A stretch of 64,000 nt of DNA. Origin: Buxus sempervirens (Eukaryota > Streptophyta > Magnoliopsida > Buxales > Buxaceae). Made by a program: the position numbers and the translations under genes. The stretch spans positions 22,624,858-22,688,857 of the forward strand of contig OX387190.1 in the NCBI GenBank assembly GCA_947561395.2. The letters run 5' to 3'. Under the pieces are notes generated by a model. That model worked only from the letters and a program-made list of their open reading frames with translations, made no database searches and was not told the DNA's origin. Shown here one piece after another: positions 1 to 11,229 of the stretch (the first letter of the stretch is position 1; every line of letters starts with the position of its first letter).

Positions 1-2394
1 ATATAGCTCATCGCCCAGAATAAAATAGTTGGCAGCTTTCCTTTTGGTCGATCTGCTAGTATTTATAGTAGGATCTTTAAGATATCCCCAGATCTCACCT
101 CTCCAATCCTGTCTTATTGTCTGGTTACAACATGCTAGTGAATCCACCAGAAATGGTCTTTTCTCGGAGTTGGGGAGAGATTGTATGGTCACTGTTCTAA
201 CTGAATCGCGCAGCCTGAGTCCAGATGCCAACTGGGCCAGTTCATTAGCTTGATAGTTTTCCTTCCTTGGCCGATGTTCGAATTCAATTCTATTGAACTG
301 CTGGGCCAGGAATCTCGCCCTTCGTAGCAATAGTACTAATGACTCGCTATTGCAGTTATATATGCCCTCCATTTGCTTCAAGACGAGTTGGGAATCTCCA
401 ACAATATTAACTGCTCGAGCACCCATTTCCCATAGAATTTCCAACCCTATAATTGTAGCTTCAAACTTTGCTTGATTGTTTGTGGATAATTCTTCAAGCT
501 GAAATGCATGTTCGTGCTTGTCACCAGTGGGTGAAGTTATTACTACTCCGATCCCAGAAGCAAACTCTGTCTTTGAACCATCAAATTCCAGTGTCCATGG
601 TTGGAATTCGGCATAGCAAAAACTGGCATGAAATATTGGGATATCCAACTCTTTTTCCTGCACACTAGATGGATGATCGGCCAAAAAATCGGCCAATGCT
701 TGTCCTTTTACCGCTTTCTGCGGTACATATTTAAAGTCAAACTCCATCAGAGTCAGGGTCCATTTTCCGAGTCTACCACTCACTGTAGGCCGAGTGAGCA
801 TGTACTTGACCACGTCAGTGGCTGCTATGACGAAAATTTCTTTGGCCGACAGGAGATAATGTCGTAATTTGATAGCTGCATAATAGAGTATTAGACACAA
901 CTTCTCTAGATTAGTGTACCTTTCTTCCACCGAAGTCAAGAATCTACTGAGGTAATAAATGGCCTGCTCATATCCTTGATCGTTCTCTTGGGCCAACAAG
1001 ACTCCAACTGAATCGCTCGAAGCCGCTATATAAAGTTTTAGCGGCCGTTCTTTTGAAGGTGGCACCAAAACCGGTGGGGTTGCCAAATATTGTTTGATGC
1101 CTTCAAAAGCGGCTTGATGGTCTTCATTCCAGATAAACTCTTCAGTATTCTTGATTTTCAATAATGGGGATAGGACCCTGATCTTCCCGGCCAGGTTTGA
1201 AATGAATCTTCTCAAGAAATTCACCTGGCCGAGCAACCTTTGTAGCTGTTTCTTATTGGCTGGTGGCTTGGCTTCTATGACCGACTTTGCTTTATTTTTA
1301 TCGACCTCAATTGCTCTCTGGTGTACGAGAAAGCCTAGGAAATTTCCGGCCGATACACCAAAAGCACACTTTAATGGATTCATCTTCAAGCTGTACTTAC
1401 GAAGTCGTTCAAAAACCTGTTTTAAATGCTGCAAATGGTCCATTTCGGTTTGAGACTTTATCACAACATCGTCAATATATACCTCAAGTATTTGACCGAT
1501 CATGTCATGGAAGATAAGATTCATTGCCCTTTGATAGGTTGCGCCAGCATTCTTTAATCCGAACGGCATAACCACCCAACAATAAGTTCCTAATGCTCCA
1601 GGGCATCGAAACGCCGTTTTTGCTACATCTTCCTCGGCAATGAAGATTTGATTATATCCAGAGTGGCCGTCCATAAATGACAAAAACTTATGCCGTGATG
1701 CATTATCAACTAAGAGGTCTGCGATCGGCATTGGATATTCGTCCTTGGGCGTTACAGAATTCAGATTGCGGAAATCAATACATACCCTAATTTGACCATT
1801 CTTTTTAATTACGGGTACAACGTTCGAAAGCCACTCGGCATATCGTATCGGCCTAATAAATCCGGCTGATAGAAGCCGTTCTATTTCAACCTTTACTTTA
1901 CATACCACGTCGTCACCCATCCTCCTTGAAGGTTGCCTGAATGGTTTAAATTCTGGCTTGATAGGGAGCCTGTGTTCTACCATTCTTCGGTCCAATCCTG
2001 GCATCTCTTGATAAGTCCAGGCGAAACAGTCCGAATATTCGGTTAGCAATAATCTCATTTCTTGTCTGACCGAAGGTGGTAATAGCTTACTCATGAAAAC
2101 AGGCTTCTGTTCCGCCTCTGTCCCCAGGTTGATTTCTTCTAATGGATCTTGGGTATCTACCTTTAGGTCTTCTAATTTGGCTGGTGCTGCTTGTAGGTCG
2201 GCGAGAGTAATCTCATTCCGGTTTTGTACCCTTTCATCTTCTTGTTCATTAATGAATTCGGCCGAGTTTATCATTATCTCGCCGTTTTCCAGCCATTCTT
2301 GTTCCTGCTGCAACTTCCCTATCTTTTCTTCCTGCATGTAAGCCGTCATCTTTCTTACGACGGCTTCTGCGACTTCTGATGGTTTAACCATCAT
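1..2394 (-). CDS. pol: Retroelement pol: reverse transcriptase, RNase H and second RNase H (partial, open at left edge)
   Basis: I read this frame on the minus strand from the ATG at 2394-2392 to base 1 without finding a stop, about 798 codons. In order: a linker with acidic repeats, a RT core (VIKKNGQIRVCIDFRNLN near 1820-1760, MPFGLKNAGATYQRAM near 1570-1520), the catalytic YIDD at 1479-1468, a connection/RNase H segment ending in VKGQALADFLADHP, then a second RNase H with FDGS near 582-596 and a GDSQ motif. It copies element RNA into cDNA in cytoplasmic particles. The frame is +1 relative to gag-pro and its ATG ATG overlaps the gag-pro TAA by 11 nt, so expression may need reinitiation, frameshifting or splicing. 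It is interrupted only by the window edge. Confidence 0.88.
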   Translation of the reverse strand, partial: MMVKPSEVAEAVVRKMTAYMQEEKIGKLQQEQEWLENGEIMINSAEFINEQEDERVQNRNEITLADLQAAPAKLEDLKVDTQDPLEEINLGTEAEQKPVFMSKLLPPSVRQEMRLLLTEYSDCFAWTYQEMPGLDRRMVEHRLPIKPEFKPFRQPSRRMGDDVVCKVKVEIERLLSAGFIRPIRYAEWLSNVVPVIKKNGQIRVCIDFRNLNSVTPKDEYPMPIADLLVDNASRHKFLSFMDGHSGYNQIFIAEEDVAKTAFRCPGALGTYCWVVMPFGLKNAGATYQRAMNLIFHDMIGQILEVYIDDVVIKSQTEMDHLQHLKQVFERLRKYSLKMNPLKCAFGVSAGNFLGFLVHQRAIEVDKNKAKSVIEAKPPANKKQLQRLLGQVNFLRRFISNLAGKIRVLSPLLKIKNTEEFIWNEDHQAAFEGIKQYLATPPVLVPPSKERPLKLYIAASSDSVGVLLAQENDQGYEQAIYYLSRFLTSVEERYTNLEKLCLILYYAAIKLRHYLLSAKEIFVIAATDVVKYMLTRPTVSGRLGKWTLTLMEFDFKYVPQKAVKGQALADFLADHPSSVQEKELDIPIFHASFCYAEFQPWTLEFDGSKTEFASGIGVVITSPTGDKHEHAFQLEELSTNNQAKFEATIIGLEILWEMGARAVNIVGDSQLVLKQMEGIYNCNSESLVLLLRRARFLAQQFNRIEFEHRPRKENYQANELAQLASGLRLRDSVRTVTIQSLPNSEKRPFLVDSLACCNQTIRQDWRGEIWGYLKDPTINTSRSTKRKAANYFILGDELY

Positions 2395-5300
2395 TTGGTA
2401 GTTCTTTGAGTTCGGCGACTGCGGCTACTTCTGTAATCTGTAGTTGCGCCGTTTGTAGTATAGCCGAACTTGAAGTGATCGGCTGCCCATTCTTGTCATA
2501 TCCACTAAATGAAATTGGTTTTACCCCTTCGTTATAAAGGGATGCATGTGCGGCATTGGAATCCACGGCAAATGGCCGCTGGTCGGCTTTTACTTCTTCG
2601 GTCTTGCCATCCTTCCAAAACAGCAACGATTGGTGCAAAGAAGATGGTACACATTTGTTTGAATGGATCCAATCTCTTCCCAGCAATGCGTTGTATCCGG
2701 CGGATGATTCAATTACGAAGAATGCCGTAAGAGACTGCCGTGTCCCAACCGTTAGTTCGATTGGGAGGATTCCTCTAGTTCCTGTAATACCTCCTGCAAA
2801 GTTAGTGACGGTGATTTCGGAAGAAATTAAATCCGAATAAGACTTACCTAATTTCTTCAATGTGGATATTGGGATGAAATTTATTGCTGCCCTATTATCA
2901 ATTAGAATTCTATTGATAGGGATCCCGTTCATGTGCGCCTTTATAAATAAAGGTTTGAGATGTTGAGTCATGGTTAAGGATGGTTCAACGAAACATACCT
3001 CTCCTACCAGACCGATTTTGTCACCATCGGCCGGTTTCTTGTCTTTTTTCTCTTCTTCGAGATGTTCTGGATCAATCACATACAAAGCTACTGGGTCTTC
3101 CTCCTCCTGGATCTCCTCTAAACGTGGTAACTCCATGCTGGCCCCAAAAGTCATAGGTAAAGTGAGGACCATATGACAGTCAAGTGGTATCGGGGGCATC
3201 CGACCGAAACAGATTTCGGCGATTGATGCATCCGCACTCAATGGAGGTTGACTCAGCGACTCACTGATCTCGTCTTTGGGAGTTTCGAGCGTCAATTCCT
3301 CTGTTATTTCTACCGTAGAAGGAGTTGAGATCCTACTGTACTCTGTTAACATTTGTTCAACTAACAATTGTTCTCCCTCTCCTCCGGCGAAATTATCCGT
3401 CAATTCTTCGTCCGAAACCAACCTTTCGGTCACTGCATTGGAATCATGCTCGGGCGTGGTCTCTGGAGGGATTGGTGAATCAGGCGGGCTCTTCTTGAGC
3501 CTTTGTGGCTTCGGAATGCGTCTTTTGGCCACAAACCTAGACGACCAATATGGCTCGGATGATCCAGTACTCTGTTCCTGGTATCGTCTCTTAGCTTGCT
3601 GTCGCTGCCAGCGTCGCTTCTGCGTTCTGGTCAGTTCTGCGATACTTGCCTGCGCATGAAAAGGAAATTTAGGATGAGTCAATCTTTTCCAGTGACCATC
3701 CTGGATAATAGGTGGTTTTACCATCCTGGGTTTGACCCCGTTTACCATCCTGTATTGCTCGTAAGTCATGTAGCCGCTATCCCTAGCGGAGCTGTAGGTG
3801 GCTGCCGTTCTTGTCGGCGAGCCTACTTGTCTACCAGACGTTAAGTACAAGGGTTTCTTGCCCCCCTGAGTGTGGCGTGCATCTTCATACTTGACTGATT
3901 TCCCTTTGTATTGGGAATACCGGTATTCTGCTATCACTTTTTGCTTGCAGTCTTGGCAAAGGAGGCCTGGTGACATCTCTATTTTCTCCGGAATCTTGCA
4001 TGATGTATCTTTATTGACGGAAGACTCCTCTGAGGATTTAGCAACCGTTTCCAGTCGTTTTTTGGTTGCAGCTTGATTGGAAGATAATTCAGAAGGAACC
4101 AAAACCAATTTCTTTGTTGTTTTTTCATTGAGCTCTGGTTTCCTGACTTCTTCCATTCTGGGTTCGCGTCTGGGCTTATGCCACCATTCACCCCAGATTT
4201 CACCTTTCCTCTCTTGATGCCATGACCGTCCTTGTGTAGGTGGATACCTCCAATGGTTCCTTGGTCGTAAATTCACCTGGTTCTGCACTGGTTGTGCTGT
4301 TTTCCCCCATTTCCCTGAGGAAGATCCATCCAGGTCGATCTTAACTGCTGGAGTGCGTTTTGGCAACCCAATGGTAACCATATTTGCCGACACCTCTTTA
4401 GGGAATGGTTGTGTGTCAACCTGCATCTTCTCTTTGTCGGTTTCTGCAAACTTCAGGAGCCCTTTATCAATATTCTCCTGTATCACATTACGAAGCACAG
4501 TACATTCATTAGTTTCATGAGTTTTCACCCCGTGCCATTTACAAGCTTTACCCTTGGCCGCCACATTGGCGGGGATAAAAGGATGGTCTTTGGTTAATCT
4601 GAAGAATCCCTGTTTCAAGAGGTATTCAAATACTTCAACCGTCTTATTTATGTCAAAGGAATAATTTCGGCTAAAAGTACTCGTCTCCTTTGTTGCCTCT
4701 GTATCCTTGGTTTTCCGGATAAGAATCGGGCAGGTGATTGATTGTTTTCCCACGACTTCTACAACTCCGTATTCAAAGTTCGGGTCCTTGTAATAAGACC
4801 CGTAAGATGAGACTTTCTTTTCATTGTCTTCCTGTAATAGCCACTCGTATTTGGTGGCTCTGGCCGACAACTCAAATAAGTCTTCGAACTGTTCACCTTC
4901 GAATTTCTTTCGGAGTTCAAAGTGTAGTCCATTTAACGCCAAATTTGCAAATTCCGATTCTGGTAAAAGAATCCGGCATTTGTTTTTCATATATTTAAAG
5001 CGAGCAATATATTTATCGGCCGATTCCCCCGGTTGTTGTCTTAACCGGGCAAGATCAACCATGGTTACTTCAGGCTCCGTACGATAAAATTGGGAGTGGA
5101 ATTTCTCTTCCATCATTCCCCAATTTGTAACTGAATTGGCCGGTAAGGTAATATACCATGTAAAGGCCTGCCCGGTCAATGAGTTTCCAAATAGTCTAAG
5201 TCTAAGGAAATCATTACCGGACGCCTCTCCACATTGAACCGTAAATCGGCCAATGTGTTCAATAGTAGATTGTTGACCTTCTCCTGAAAACAAAGTGAAT

Positions 5301-5971
5301 TCGGGAATTTTGTATCCCCTAGGGAATTCAAATTGTTGGTCAATCCAGCCTGGTTAAGGTTTCCTATAAACTGGCCTAGTCATTCGTCGGTGATATTGAT
5401 CTCCGATCATTTCTTGAATTACATTTTGAATGTAATTACGGTTTACGGCCATATTTCTTACCCCGATATCTTCTCTATGGTTCTCCTGTGCTTCCCTTTG
5501 TCCCATAGGTCGCACCTCGATCGGAGGCACATTGGGATGACCTGGGACACCAGGAGGTATTTCTCCCCTTAAAGCGGCGGTGTTGGCCTGTTCGTGTCGG
5601 CCGTTTACACCTAGATTCATGATCGGTGGCTGCTCCGGGATATTTATCCTTTCGTGAGCATTTGACCCAGCAGCCGATGTTTCGGCTCGTTCGGTCATCA
5701 CGACCGGTCTTGCCATTGTAGAGAAACCTTCCTGTAAAACCGCTAGGATTCTACCATTATCAGAAGAAATTTTGTTAATACCCTGGCCAAAGCCTGCCAT
5801 TTGTTGGCTGAGACCTTGTATGGCCTGAATAAGTCGCTCATTAAGGTCCGGCTGAGAACTCGAAGGTCCTTCTTCCGGGACCTCTGAAGCATAAAGAGGA
5901 TTTACCTGAGATTCGGCAGGTTCCTCTGGCGCTGCATTTTCAGCATGCCGAGTACTTCTTCTTGCCGCCAT
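2384..5971 (-). pseudogene. gag-pro: Retroelement gag-pro with one in-frame stop
   Basis: One reading frame from an ATG at 5971 (MAARRSTRH start, 20 bp from a possible primer site) to TAA at 2384-2386. It is broken once, by TAA at 5354-5356; downstream the same frame is open for 969 residues. The N-terminal part is polar and proline-rich. The middle has a retrotransposon Gag capsid-like segment (GQAFTWYITL, FHSQFYRTEPE). A C/H cluster (CKWHGVKTHETNEC) sits near 4530-4570. The protease lies at the end with LIDNRAAINF and GYNALLGRDW. The usual plant motif is D-N-G or D-G-G; here the residue after DN is Arg, which could disable the enzyme. No ATG is well placed just after 5354, so the stop either kills Gag or must be read through. 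Confidence 0.82.
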
Positions 5972-5993
5972 TAGTGCTCTCTCAAAGACTAAT

Positions 5994-6090
5994 GGTCCCA
6001 CCGGGCGTGCCAAAAAGGGATGTTGCTCCAAAAATGGGCCGGTGTGGACACGTGTCTGTGGTGATGATGTGTCTCTACGCGGGCGTGCCA
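5994..6090 (-). other. Leader with duplicated candidate primer-binding motif
   Basis: TGGCACGCCCG occurs twice on the minus strand, at 6090-6080 and 6012-6002. Primer sites start with TGG because tRNAs end in CCA. The second copy extends as TGGCACGCCCGGTGGGACC and lies only 20 bp before the gag ATG. I cannot tell which copy is used or which tRNA pairs with it. Confidence 0.4.
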
Positions 6091-7109
6091 GTATCGTTTG
6101 ATACAATGATTTTCGAGTCGATTCCTGACCCCGGGCACCTGTTCCGAATCTGAACCGGGATCGGTTCAGTCGTACTGCAAGTCACCTGTAATAAAGTCGG
6201 TCAGGCGATGGTATGAAGACTAGGGGTTCGGTCTTCGTTTCGGGTTCTTGTAAGTGTTTGAAAGCAAAAGCAACTAACGGCACACAAATCCCTTTATTAT
6301 AAAATCGGCCGAATAGCCGAAAGCGACAACAGATAATCCTCAAAATGGAAACAAAAAGTACAAAAGAAAACCGACAGGGCTTGCAGGACCGGCCTGTCCT
6401 GGTCTTATAGCCGTAATCGGGTATAAGCGCAGGAGGAAGGGGGCGGCTGCTTACAAAATCGATTCAGGGGGTTCACCTTGGATTGCTGCTTACCCGAAAA
6501 TACACAAGTCACCTGGCGTGAACAGAGCGAGTCTCGGGACCGGCTGCTCGGGATTCCGTAAATACAGAACTGCGAGTCAGGGGCGGCCTCAACTTACTCT
6601 CCGGTGGCAGGATTCTGGTGTTAATCGGAGTAAAGAGGGGTCGAAGATGTCACTACGACTGGAAGCAGTGAGAGAAGTCCTAGTTTATCCGTCTGTGTTA
6701 GAGGGGATAAAGGATCACGGATGATCAAAATAATATAATAACCGGTTGCGGTTATGTTGATTGTGTCCTCGAGCTCTTCGAATTGAGGCCTTTTATAGCC
6801 GCTCCTTGACGGTTGCTCAACTTCCTACTCTCGCACGATCTTCATGGCGGTTGTTTATCGTCAGTTCTCTGTTTCAAAGTGATAACCGCCCGGCCATGAT
6901 CTAATAATTCTATTCTTGAACGGCCGATGGCACGATCTTCTGATATTTATGATTTTGTCTTATTGGCTTGCGTGGCTCGAACCGCATTCTTCTGTATGCG
7001 TGCTGACGTGGCCGGCTCAACCCTTCAAAGTCTACGGGCCGTGGCCTAACCAAGCCACCTAGGCACCACGTGTCCTTCTCTTATTCGTCGGTTATATAGG
7101 GTGTAAACA
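6091..7109 (-). repeat. 5' LTR of the first element (left boundary approximate)
   Basis: On the minus strand the LTR begins TGTTTACACCC at 7109 and contains a TATA box at 6797-6791 (TATAAAA), about 310 nt in. The inner end is placed near 6091 because the first of two TGGCACGCCCG copies (6090-6080) is a plausible primer binding site. I could not find a clean terminal CA, so the inner boundary may be off by some tens of bases. The region is GC-richer than its flanks and rich in CGGCC motifs, as is the rest of this element. Confidence 0.65.
6791..6797 (-). promoter_or_regulatory. TATA box of first element LTR
   Basis: TATAAAA on the minus strand in the sequence GGCTATAAAAGGCC, about 310 nt after the LTR start, an expected U3/R position for a plant LTR promoter. 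Confidence 0.6.
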
Positions 7110-7154
7110 AACTGCCAATGATTTCGACAAATGGAGTTGATTCGTTACTCTTAG
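7105..7154. repeat. Copy of the GDSL gene upstream sequence beside the retroelement
   Basis: This 50-bp stretch (AAACAAACTGC...GGAGTTGATTCGTTAC) matches 14897-14967 in the same orientation, apart from a short internal duplication in the latter. The latter lies about 120 bp upstream of the GDSL start. The retroelement end falls at the edge of the similarity. Confidence 0.7.
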
Positions 7155-8350
7155 TTTCAATGACAGTTGTTTTTTCCTCGTCTTTCTTCTTCTTCCCTTT
7201 CTTTTTTTTATTCAATTTCCAAATTATGTCTTCTTTGAATCAGTCGCAATAATATTTTAAGTTTCATACAAATGCATAGATTTTTGTATTCAATTTCCAT
7301 TCATTCGTTTATTTAAATGACTGTTGTTTTTCTCTCTTGTATTTTTGCTTTTGGGGTGTTTTCCTATCAAAAAATTAAAAATTAATTAAATATCTCCACA
7401 TAGGGATGGATATTTACAAGAATGTATGAATTTGATGAATTTACCCTTGTTTAAGTACAAAGAAGTTTAAGATCATGAGGATTTTATGGCCAAGTTTATG
7501 TCCTACTGGGGTTGATTTAATCTAATCCCCAAATTCAAAGGCTGTTAAAATGATTTCAAAATTCCATACCCGTCCCCTAATTCTTGAGTTGTGAAAAATC
7601 AGCATGATGACTCTCTTGGTAATTTCAGGAGTGGAGGAGCTTGAAGCAGTCTCAATTTTGGTTATAAAGGAAAGCCGTGGCCCACATTGTTACTTTATTG
7701 GTTGGTTCGTTGAACACAGGGATATTGTGTAGCGTTGCTGTGACTTGGCCACGGGTCAAACGGCATGCGACCGATTTCTTCTGTCGCTAAAGGTGTAACG
7801 AATGGTATAACAAATTTTGATGACGCGACACGCGTCCTAATGGTTTAAAAATTGAAATAATGCTGATGGAAACGGCGAACGACGAAAACTAACGAGGCCG
7901 TTCCGTCGTTAGTGTTGTTCGTCGACGTTTGTTTCATTCGATTAAAAAAATTGCGCCCAATTAAAAAAATTTCAAAACCCCTCTCGTTTCTTCTTCCTCC
8001 TCAACCTAAACCCCTTCAACTGATCTTCTTCCCCTTTTGTTCCTCTTCCTCCTCCTCCTCAACCTAAACCCCTTTCGTTCTTCTTACGAAAGAACATTTG
8101 TAACACCATTAGCAATAAAGGAAATCGGTTGCCATCTCCATTTCTTCTTGTACTTGGTTGAAATCTGCCACTTTTAGGTTTCTCAGTTTCTTTGCAAATC
8201 TATCATGGAATGCCTCCATTAATGGTAAAAAAAAAAGCTCTGCGAACACCTCAGCTTTTTCTCTCTCCTTATCTCTTTTTCCCTTGCAATTTGGGTTCAG
8301 AGCAAGAATCCCTCTTCGCGTATATATGATTATGGGATTTTGAAATGTGA

Positions 8351-8536
8351 GATTCGCCTCTTGCACAGAGTTTACCAATGAGAGCAATTGAGAGGCCCAT
8401 ATACCGATGTTCTGTTGTTTGTGAAGTGGCTCCAAATAAAAAGGCCAATTCAGCTGCAACGAGAGCTTGACAAGATGAGAAAAGGAGCATCTACAACAAA
8501 GCCCGGAAATCTGAAGTTAGAACCCGCATGAAGAAG
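8351..8536 (+). pseudogene. Plastid ribosomal protein S20 (bS20c) exon relic
   Basis: The frame starting at 8351 gives PNKKANSAATRA, then a stop, then QDEKRSIYNKARKSEVRTRMKK, which is the N-terminal helix of bacterial/plastid-type ribosomal protein S20. The upstream part (MRAIERPIYRCSVVCEVA) fits the end of a plastid transit peptide. The TGA at 8468-8470 replaces an Arg codon (CGA to TGA). The exon ends at a good donor, AAG|GTATCC at 8536/8537, so the piece derives from genomic DNA and not from mRNA. I could not find the next exon in the 1.5 kb downstream. Upstream is a CT-rich, leader-like region (7980-8100). S20 binds 16S rRNA in the small plastid ribosomal subunit; this copy cannot encode it. 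Confidence 0.75.
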
Positions 8537-8901
8537 GTATCCCTCTTCTTTTTTTCCTTTCAATTTGGTATTTGATTTGATGATTTCTCTCTTCCACATA
8601 CCCCTTCGACTGATGTGAAATCAGTTCTGTTTTCCTCAATTATTTATTGAACGTGGTATAGATTTTGTCAAGTTTCTGGGTTTCCTTTTCATTTTATGGC
8701 TTGCACGGTGGTGTTCACTAATATACATATTAGTGCAGTTTTTTTGGCTTAGATTAGAAGTTTGCTTAAAGGTGAAAATAGATAACCAGAAGTTAGTAAA
8801 TTGTTGCCAGTTATTTGATGCTATGCTTTCTTGAAATGGTTTATTACTGACCGTTTAGATACTTCTCTTTTCATAATTGGCTGAGAAGCTTGATGTGTGT
8901 G

Positions 8902-8940
<39 letters not shown>

Positions 8941-10950
8941 CTGAATATTTGAGAATAGGATACTTATGAAATCAAAGATTGGAGCAGTTGATTGAGTTGT
9001 GAAGTTGTCTGATTACAGTTTTAACGTAGCATTTGTGTTGATAATGTGGGTTATTACAGTTTTAAAGTAGCATTTGTGTTGATAATGTGGGTTGGTTCAT
9101 TGGAATGAAAAAGGGCAAGAAAGAATATTAAGTAAAAATTGCAAATAAATAGATTAACTTCATCAACAGAGGATTCCTCTTTTCTCTCCCATTGAGTTTT
9201 TGAGAGAAAAAAACTTATGGCTAAGAAGAAGCAGAAAATAGGGCATAAAATAAGTTCAGTGACAATTTTTTATGGTGGAATCCTTCTTCGTTCTTTCCCA
9301 GAACACGAGGCTTATCAAGTTGATGTGTAAGCTAGAGTTTTGGAAATTTAGAACATAATTCTTGGTATAAATGAATAATAATATGTGTATATAAATGTTT
9401 TGTGCATACCATTATAATTGAAAATTATTCAAACTGGGTCTGGAAACATTTAGCTGATGCTAGTGTACCCATCTCGAGACCTTGCTTTGGTGGAGATAAA
9501 CCGGATTATGGGGCCATTTTTTTTAATCTTTTCCTTTAAATGTTTACTGGGACATTATTCAGTTTAGATATCAATTGTTTGAAATTGGTGAAGCAAAATT
9601 GGTCTTGATGAGCAAAAGTTGAAGGAACTGTGTGAGAAGACAAGTCAAAAGTAGAAAGTCTTATGCAATTAATTTAGTCCTTAAGTGGAAAATAGAATAG
9701 CAAGCACTTCCTTAGTATAAATCCACATACTTGTTATAAGAAAAGAAATTAAAGATCTAATTGGTGGAAACCAATCTACTAGTGGTCTGTCTGACTTGTT
9801 ACATGGAGTTTAATGTGTGAATTAGGCCCAATAAAAATCAACTCACCAAAAACAATATAATCCAAGATGATGTAATTGGTACTTCTACCAGTAATAACCT
9901 TAACTCTTTGCATAGGCTCTGTATTAGTTTTAATGGCATCCTAGTTGATATTTGTAGTTGAGATTCCTCCAGATATGAACTTTCATACAGATGCTTTAAA
10001 TGTTGAAGTTGACTTGCTAGCAAGGAGTTGGTAGACTTTTTCCTCAGTCAGGCTGACGATGATCAAGAAGGGGAGCGACATGTAGCTCCTAAAGAAGCGC
10101 CAGGTCCACGTGCAACGGATGGTAGAAGGGGCTCGCACATGCTCCCGGTCCAAGGGCTGTTTGTAGTCATGTTATTGGCCCTAGTGGCAGTGGTGGATGT
10201 ATATTTTTTAGATATGATGTCTCTTTTTTTTTTGGATGTGGATGTAGGTTTTTGGGCATGTGGATATAGGTTTTTGAAAATGTTTGATGATGGAAGGATT
10301 GTATATATCTATTACTTTGATTCGACAATTGTAATTAATGTACTTGTTCAAGTCACGCATGGAATAGTCCATGCATTAACCATGATAATCCCTTTTGTAC
10401 CTTGCACTTTCACAAACCATAGTGCCATCTCCATGTTTTCTGGCCACTTTTGGGCTTTCCATAAATATCTATCCTGTTTCAGATAAATGCTTATTGTTAG
10501 TATCAGGTGCAGAGACTTGTTGTGGATTCTTGTTTCTAATAGAACTTGATACTTGGCCAATAACTTATTATGTGAAACAGTTGGTCCCAAAGCTTCAGAG
10601 TATGCCCATGGCACATAAAATTGGAAGCATGAATATATATCGAAATTTACATCTTGTATTTTGAACTAGCTTATAAGCGTAAATGTAAATTAAAGAATAG
10701 AGTATAGTCAGATGTGCAGAAGTAGGATGAAAGAAAGATTGGATGGATGATGGTCTATAAGCAAAACTTCAAGATGAAAGTTAAAATAGTAACCAACGCC
10801 AACATTTGTTCAAACTCGAGTATTTAAAGTGTCTAAGTAGGTTAAATATAAGTTAGAGAAGCTATGGTCCAAATGGCACCCCAATCAAGGTGGAAATGAA
10901 GATTTTATGGTTATTTTTTGACAGCGTTAGAGGCATTGTTCGACTTTAAT
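8537..10950. other. No recognisable gene; intron-like and intergenic sequence
   Basis: Apart from the GA microsatellite and a duplicated segment of roughly 40 bp (about 9013-9052 and 9053-9090, sharing GCATTTGTGTTGATAATG), I see only AT-rich sequence. A short open stretch at 10028-10280 (+) is GC-richer but matches no family I know. Confidence 0.5.
8905..8938. repeat. (GA)n microsatellite
   Basis: An uninterrupted GA run of about 34 bp. Confidence 0.9.
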
Positions 10951-11225
10951 TCCGATAGTTCCCTTATAACAATTGCGAACTGGCCTTACGTAATTCTCCG
11001 CGTTCGACGCTGTTCGAACGTTAAATCCGATAGTTCCCTTATAACAATTTCGAACTGGCCTTACGTAATTCTCCGCGTTCGACGCTGTTCGAACGTTAAA
11101 TCCGATAGTTCCCTTATAACAATTTCGAACTGGCCTTATGTAATTCTCCGCGTTCGACGTTGTTCGAACGTTAAATCCATTAGTTTGCTTATAACAATTG
11201 CGAACTTGTCTAACGTAATTCTAAT
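10951..11225. repeat. Tandem array, exact 75-bp period
   Basis: Unit starts at 10951, 11026, 11101 and 11176, each exactly 75 bp apart. The third copy differs slightly and the fourth is degenerate. Each unit has CGTTCGACGCTGTTCGAACG, which contains the palindrome GTTCGAAC. Because 75 is a multiple of three, the array stays open in one frame and yields a repeated 25-residue peptide; I take this as a by-product. Confidence 0.9.
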
Positions 11226-11229
11226 TCCT

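Larger units (their letters stand above)
1..7109 (-). mobile_element. Ty3/gypsy (Tat-lineage-like) LTR retrotransposon, 5' part, runs off left edge
   Basis: A minus-strand LTR element whose 5' LTR is at the right (about 6091-7109), followed leftward by a short leader, gag, protease and pol (RT, RNase H, second RNase H). The 3' end with integrase and 3' LTR would lie left of the window. The Tat assignment rests on a second RNase H-like domain after the usual one (FDGS near 582-596, then a TNNQAKFEA stretch), which is known for that lineage. The right end reads ...TGTAAACA in plus orientation and is followed by a candidate 5-bp target duplicate AACTG at 7110-7114 whose partner is outside the window. 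Pol is open, so this copy is much younger than the second element at 18789-41200. Confidence 0.9.

Noticed and set aside
8109-8459. Open frame of 116 codons on the minus strand
   Set aside because: It overlaps the plus-strand RPS20 exon and its leader and has no resemblance to any protein.
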